64,000 nt of DNA from Cystobasidiopsis lactophilus. Lineage: Eukaryota; Basidiomycota; Agaricostilbomycetes; Agaricostilbales; Chionosphaeraceae. Position numbers and translations under genes: made by a program. Shown one piece after another: positions 61,003 to 64,000 of the stretch. The stretch spans positions 491,587 through 555,586 of the forward strand of contig BCIO01000006.1 of NCBI GenBank assembly GCA_001599975.1. Reading direction: 5' to 3'. A model generated the notes under the pieces. The model had not been told where the DNA came from. It saw only the letters and a program-made list of their open reading frames with translations, and searched no databases. Within the stretch, counting starts at the first letter, position 1; every line of letters begins with the position of its first letter.

Positions 61003-62211
61003 TCACAACGCCTCGAATGTCTGTCGCACAACATCGATGGTAGCCTGTGCCCCTTCATATACTGGCCTTAATGAATCCAGGATCAATCGTGTCGGTAAGA
61101 TCGCTAACCAGGGTTCTTGGTCGTTGAATCCAAAGGTGATGAGAACCTCGTTTTGTCGTTTGCCGAAAAAGGCGGTGCCCATAACGAATTCGAACCAGTC
61201 AACGTCTTCGTGGTGGGCAAAAAAGGCGAAGGGTTCGGAGTAGCCAACGGGGACTACAGCTTCGACGTCGAACAAGAGAAAGCGGTGCGTGTACCGATCC
61301 TTGAAAATGGCGCCCGGCGGGAAATCTTCTGGTCTTGTCCGCTGGTGGACCATTCCTAGCGCGTAGCGACTAGAACTGTTCAGATTCAGGCGAAGCAAAG
61401 GTGCAGAACCCCTCCATTCGGCAGCGCTCGATGGCAGTTGAGAGCCGTCCAGCCGGAGATATGAATGTACTGCGCAGCGTCGCCAGTCCGTAATATCTGG
61501 AAGGCCGCAATCGACTGAAGTGAAGGGATAGAAGCGAGTGATGAAGAGGAGGTTGCCGGCAGACGATTCCACAGCCATCCAATTCTTTTGCTGTTGCCAG
61601 AACCCTTGAGGTCTATCTAGAGCATCGACGTTGTCCAAAAAGTCGAAGTGGGATAGCTGCCGTCTCTTCCAGCTTCTGCCCTCCCCATCCGCGGCCCACT
61701 CCAAGAATGCTACCCCATCTCGCGGCTTGCCGTAAGCCACCACATCTGAGCCATTGTGGCCAATAAGCCGCATGTCGATTACGCGGAAATCAGGGATCTC
61801 CTGTTCATTTGAGAACGACAAGCGAAGGTGGTCGGCCCCATCGAGGCGCGAGGACGAAACGTGGAGGTTCATCGCCACATGCTTAACGGCCCAATCGAAG
61901 CCATTGTCGGAATAGTGAACGGACGAGCCATTTACTCTGGTGAAAGAGCCTGTTGCCAGTTGGATTGTTAGAAGGTAGGTCTGCTCTTGCGCTTGTTGAC
62001 CGTCAAACGCAGGGTGGGCAACAATCGCCGGATTCGAGGGGAATCGGTAGCCGTACGTGTCGTTAAGGGCAGTGAGCGATTTAAGCAGTGGAAGCCTCTG
62101 CAGGCGCCAAGCGGAGCTGGAGGGCGCGTAATTGATCCCGCGCATTCGATAGCGCAAGCCACCGGCTTCCAGGAAGCAGTCCAGCGAGCCCTGAACATCA
62201 ATAGGCTGCAA
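61003..62211 (-). CDS. Beta-propeller-like protein of glycan metabolism (5' exons unresolved)
   Basis: One long exon beginning after an acceptor near 62211 (PIDVQGSLDCFLEAGG). It has repeated blade-like segments: VNGSSVHYSDNGFDWAVKHV, FRVIDMRLIGHNGSDVVAYG, VAFLEWAADGEG, NWMAVESSAGNLLFITRFYP, ALGMVHQRTRP, YTHRFLLFDVEAVVPVGYSE, DVDWFEFVMGTAFFGKRQN, EVLITFGFNDQEPWLA. The last two resemble the closing blades of five-bladed GH43/GH130-type propellers that accompany many eukaryotic glycosyltransferases. I cannot assign a reaction. The ORF has no ATG at its 5' end; exons at about 62250-62400 (IIAAYHHLID) and 62430-62540 (CQEQNLLARRVVSDGNRI) probably precede it. Confidence 0.6.
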   Translation of the reverse strand: MQPIDVQGSLDCFLEAGGLRYRMRGINYAPSSSAWRLQRLPLLKSLTALNDTYGYRFPSNPAIVAHPAFDGQQAQEQTYLLTIQLATGSFTRVNGSSVHYSDNGFDWAVKHVAMNLHVSSSRLDGADHLRLSFSNEQEIPDFRVIDMRLIGHNGSDVVAYGKPRDGVAFLEWAADGEGRSWKRRQLSHFDFLDNVDALDRPQGFWQQQKNWMAVESSAGNLLFITRFYPFTSVDCGLPDITDWRRCAVHSYLRLDGSQLPSSAAEWRGSAPLLRLNLNSSSRYALGMVHQRTRPEDFPPGAIFKDRYTHRFLLFDVEAVVPVGYSEPFAFFAHHEDVDWFEFVMGTAFFGKRQNEVLITFGFNDQEPWLAILPTRLILDSLRPVYEGAQATIDVVRQTFEAL

Positions 62212-62399
62212 TGGAGGGGGCTGGAGAAGCGATAGGATACTGTCTTGAAGGTGAACTGCTTGACATCGATGAGATGGTGGTAAGCCGCAATGATTGGGAG
62301 AGAGTTACCATCCGAGGCCCTCGTTCGCCTGTCCGACGCGTCCCAAGACCGGATTGTGTCGGATAGGCCTAGTTTTGCTGGCACACTGGTTCCCAATGA

Positions 62400-62882
62400 T
62401 TTCAGTTCTTAACCCGGGAACAGCAGACACGGACGCCAATCTGACCTCGAGAATCCTGTTGCCATCAGAGACAACGCGCCGAGCCAGCAGATTTTGCTCT
62501 TGACACTGGAGATGCGCATTATCGTGCGCGGCACCATCGCCGGGGAGCTATCTCCAGGGAACTTCTCCTTGGACATGCTGTTCAAGAAAAGGAGAGAAAC
62601 GCAATGCTGTTCAAGAGAGAAGAGCCAAGGCCATCGCGACCCGCCGGGAAAACCAAATTTGCCAGCGCCATGATCATCAGCTTCCTATAGCTGGCATCCT
62701 GGCTCCAATCCCCGTCACAAAAGAAATTGCTTGGGCTCCTGAGCTAGATCGTCGAAGTCACTAGTGGCAAAGAACCGACAAGGTGGTAGAATAATAATAT
62801 GGCAGCTCGTAATAAGCTACAATCATGGAAGCTTTCCGGCTCTGCGTAATCACCTCTAAAGATGGACATCCTTGTAGGCATC
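62400..62882. other. Probable 5' exons of the propeller gene and intergenic sequence
   Basis: The left 150 bp may be coding on the minus strand (see the propeller gene). The rest, up to the stop of the GT92-3 gene at 62883, shows nothing recognisable. Confidence 0.3.
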
Positions 62883-64000
62883 CTAAGGCCATGTCGACCG
62901 CGCCAGATCGAATCGGCACGGCACATGGGGACATGGCCAGCCCATCTTCTTGAAAACGGCCTCTCTTCGGGTCCACAGATTCGCCACGTAACTTTGAAAG
63001 CTGGCGGACGCGTTGGTTGCCAAGTCACAGCTCGTTCCATGGTCGGTTTCGTGATAGAAACTTAGCGCGGTGATGTTGTCCTGCAAAAACTTTGCCTCAA
63101 ATCCGCGATACCAGACCTCGCCGTAACTGCAGTGACAAAACCAACGTGAGCTCTTTCGAATAGCTTGAAGCTTCAGAACGCACTGTACCGACGCCGTTTC
63201 AAGACCATCAACCCGGTGCGTGCACTTGTTGTTCCATTCTCCCGCGTTGCGCTTGTGCGTAAAGTATGCAAGCTCGGAAAGTGGACTATTTGCAACGGTC
63301 GGTTTGACCAAGTGCGAAAGATCCATCGGAGGGCCGCATTTGTAGCCCTTTTGAAAGCACAAGCTGCCATAGGAGCTAGAAGCGAATTGGGCGTAGAAAC
63401 GTGGAATGGCGGTGGCGAGGTCGGCAACATCTTCTGGGAACGGTTCCGGAAGGAACATTTCGTCGATGTCCATAAATGCCACCCAGCGGCTCGGATATGG
63501 GTATGCTGAACGGTGCTTGCAGTGCAAGAGATAAAGCACCTAAAGCCGCTCTCAGCAGGTGTTGGTGGCCTCGTTCAAGACAAGCGTACCTGGTCTGCAT
63601 ATAGGCCGGAGTGCTCCATACTGGTGCGATGGCCATACGTTTCGGGACTCAGAGGTGGTGCGTAGGTGAAGGTGTCGTGAGCCCCGGTCGCCTTTGTGTA
63701 CATCTTGACGAAGTCGCGGACACTTGCATCGCGTCCATACCAATGAACGGTCTTGACACCGAGTTCTAAATGATGGTGCCGCCAATCCAACAATCGCCGG
63801 GCTTCTGGGTGGCCATAGATCGGGCTGATGCAAATAGCGAGCTGCGAACAGGTAAGCAACGTGCATATACGACAGGCATGAGATCCGCACCTCTGTTGGA
63901 GCAGTCGGTGCTTTTTCAACCAATGAAGTCGAGAAATCAAAAGTAGTTGTTGTCCCCTTGAGGTGAAGTCGCAGGTCGACTCGTAAAGTGCCGAGTGCGA
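62883..64000 (-). CDS. GT92-like (DUF23) glycosyltransferase 3, partial at right edge
   Basis: C-terminal part only; the start is beyond 64000. Over an intron at about 63537-63590: CISPIYGHPEARRLLDWRHH, LELGVKTVHWYGRDASVRDF, AHDTFTYAPPLSPETYG, then AYPYPSRWVAFMDIDEMFLP (D-I-D metal site), FYAQFASSSYGSLCFQKGYK, RNAGEWNNKCTHRVDGLET, SFYHETDHGTSCDLATNA. It ends RFDLARSTWP at 62883. The order MYGEE/IYGHPE, VHWY, DTF, DxDE is shared with the gene at 32132, confirming a common family. Role unknown beyond transfer of a sugar in the secretory pathway. Confidence 0.75.

Overview
The window is nuclear DNA from a fungus, most likely a basidiomycete of the Pucciniomycotina/Microbotryomycetes (Rhodotorula-like) type. 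The reasons are dense genes broken by many short introns (mostly 47-65 nt, GT...CTRAY...AG), a PriA-like secreted cysteine-rich protein (a basidiomycete family), CAP10/CAP59-type glycosyltransferases as in the Cryptococcus capsule, and a GDP-L-fucose pathway; cell-wall fucose is a known chemotaxonomic trait of Pucciniomycotina yeasts. The taxon is an inference. No rRNA, tRNA, CRISPR array, transposase or retroelement was recognised.

Apart from a partial BIR-repeat (Bir1/survivin-like) gene at the left edge, nearly every gene concerns extracellular or Golgi glycans. Left part (1-20 kb): a GT14 Core-2-like transferase, a secreted BNR_4-type propeller protein, a tandem pair of very large two-domain glycosyltransferases (N-terminal EDDIEVSP-type GT-A domain plus C-terminal GT64/exostosin domain), a TPT-family nucleotide-sugar transporter, a PriA-like secreted protein and an SGNH hydrolase. 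Middle (20-45 kb): two GT90 (CAP10-like) genes, three more membrane-anchored SGNH hydrolases, a tail-to-tail pair of GT69 (CAP59-like) genes, one GT92-like gene and two PC-esterase (Cas1p/Pmr5-type acyltransferase) genes, with two segmental duplications carrying broken PC-esterase ends. Right part (45-64 kb): a decayed GT10 fucosyltransferase, a GT25 gene head-to-head with GDP-L-fucose synthase, a GT2-like/DUF1647-like fusion, GDP-mannose 4,6-dehydratase, a GT2-GT4 fusion, two more GT92-like genes and a propeller protein.

Taken together this looks like a >60 kb polysaccharide gene cluster. Two adjacent enzymes convert GDP-mannose to GDP-L-fucose, a transporter could carry nucleotide sugar into the Golgi, about a dozen type II membrane glycosyltransferases could assemble a glycan, and SGNH and PC-esterase proteins could add or remove acyl groups. 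The assignment to one pathway rests on clustering and family membership only; no product is known from the sequence.

Gene models were assembled by hand by joining exons across canonical splice sites. Ends and interior frames are solid where homologous motifs run through them, and are flagged where they are not.
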